Positions 21,818 to 21,835 of a stretch of 21,835 nucleotides of DNA are shown piece after piece. Origin of the DNA: Blastocatellia bacterium (GTDB lineage Bacteria; Acidobacteriota; Blastocatellia; UBA7656). A program made the translations under genes and the position numbers. The stretch's first letter is position 1. Every line of letters begins with the position of its first letter. Below the pieces are notes generated by a model that had not been told where the DNA came from, searched no databases, and was given only the letters and a program-made list of their open reading frames with translations. The stretch spans positions 1 to 21,835 of the forward strand of contig JAKEHD010000366.1 in assembly GCA_022615215.1 (NCBI GenBank), given 5' to 3'.

Positions 21818-21835
21818 ATGTGGAGTGCGCCGCCC
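21818..21835 (+). CDS. Start of a further gene, cut by the window edge
   Basis: ATG 21818 is preceded by GAGAGG (21805-21810) at 7 nt and reads MWSAPP to the edge. It starts 25 nt after the previous stop on the same strand, so it would be in the same operon. Product unknown. Confidence 0.45.

Overview
This window looks like a chromosomal segment of a GC-rich Gram-negative bacterium, most likely an acidobacterium of the Blastocatellia type. That placement is an inference from gene families, not from a marker gene. The clues are an AAA_35 ATPase fused to WD40 repeats, a Ser/Thr kinase whose C-terminal half is a TolB/PD40-like beta-propeller and which sits next to a TIGR02999-type ECF sigma factor, a beta-barrel outer membrane protein, secreted Calx-beta, P-domain and IPT/TIG proteins, and many intergenic heptamer repeats (GGATGAA and GCTGATA types). 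No tRNA, rRNA, CRISPR array, transposase or phage gene was seen.

Layout. Bases 1-197 are repeat-rich. 198-3839 (+) encodes a 1213-residue AAA/coiled-coil/WD40 protein. 4027-4738 (+) is a two-gene pair: a small helical protein overlapping a minimal nucleotidyltransferase, with a toxin-antitoxin-like architecture. 4817-5053 (+) is a small orphan. From about 5190 to 18463 every gene is on the minus strand. In order of transcription (right to left) these are: an ECF sigma factor; two small unrecognised genes; the decayed end of a second sigma gene; a receptor-like Ser/Thr kinase; a short kinase-like relic; a saccharopine-dehydrogenase-like reductase; an outer membrane beta-barrel protein; a QueD/PTPS enzyme; a secreted IPT/TIG protein broken by a frameshift; a very large patatin phospholipase with a multi-pass membrane insertion; and a six-helix membrane protein. 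From 18672 to the end the genes are on the plus strand and encode envelope or secreted proteins. These are a 212-residue exported protein, a strong hairpin, a Calx-beta/P-domain protein separated by one in-frame TAG from an Ig-like/CFI-like/membrane-anchor ORF, and the first codons of another gene at the right edge.

How they may work together. The sigma factor and the kinase form the familiar acidobacterial sigma/kinase signalling neighbourhood, but the locus is rearranged. A sigma C-terminus still abuts the kinase start codon, while the intact sigma gene lies about 0.9 kb further upstream, behind two small genes. The exported protein divergent from the sigma gene could be a target of that sigma factor (inference). 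The most unusual points are the two interrupted surface-protein genes (frameshift near 9725; in-frame TAG at 20744), the sigma and kinase relics, the small two-gene insert, and the patatin whose catalytic Ser and Asp are separated by roughly 760 residues including about nine membrane helices.
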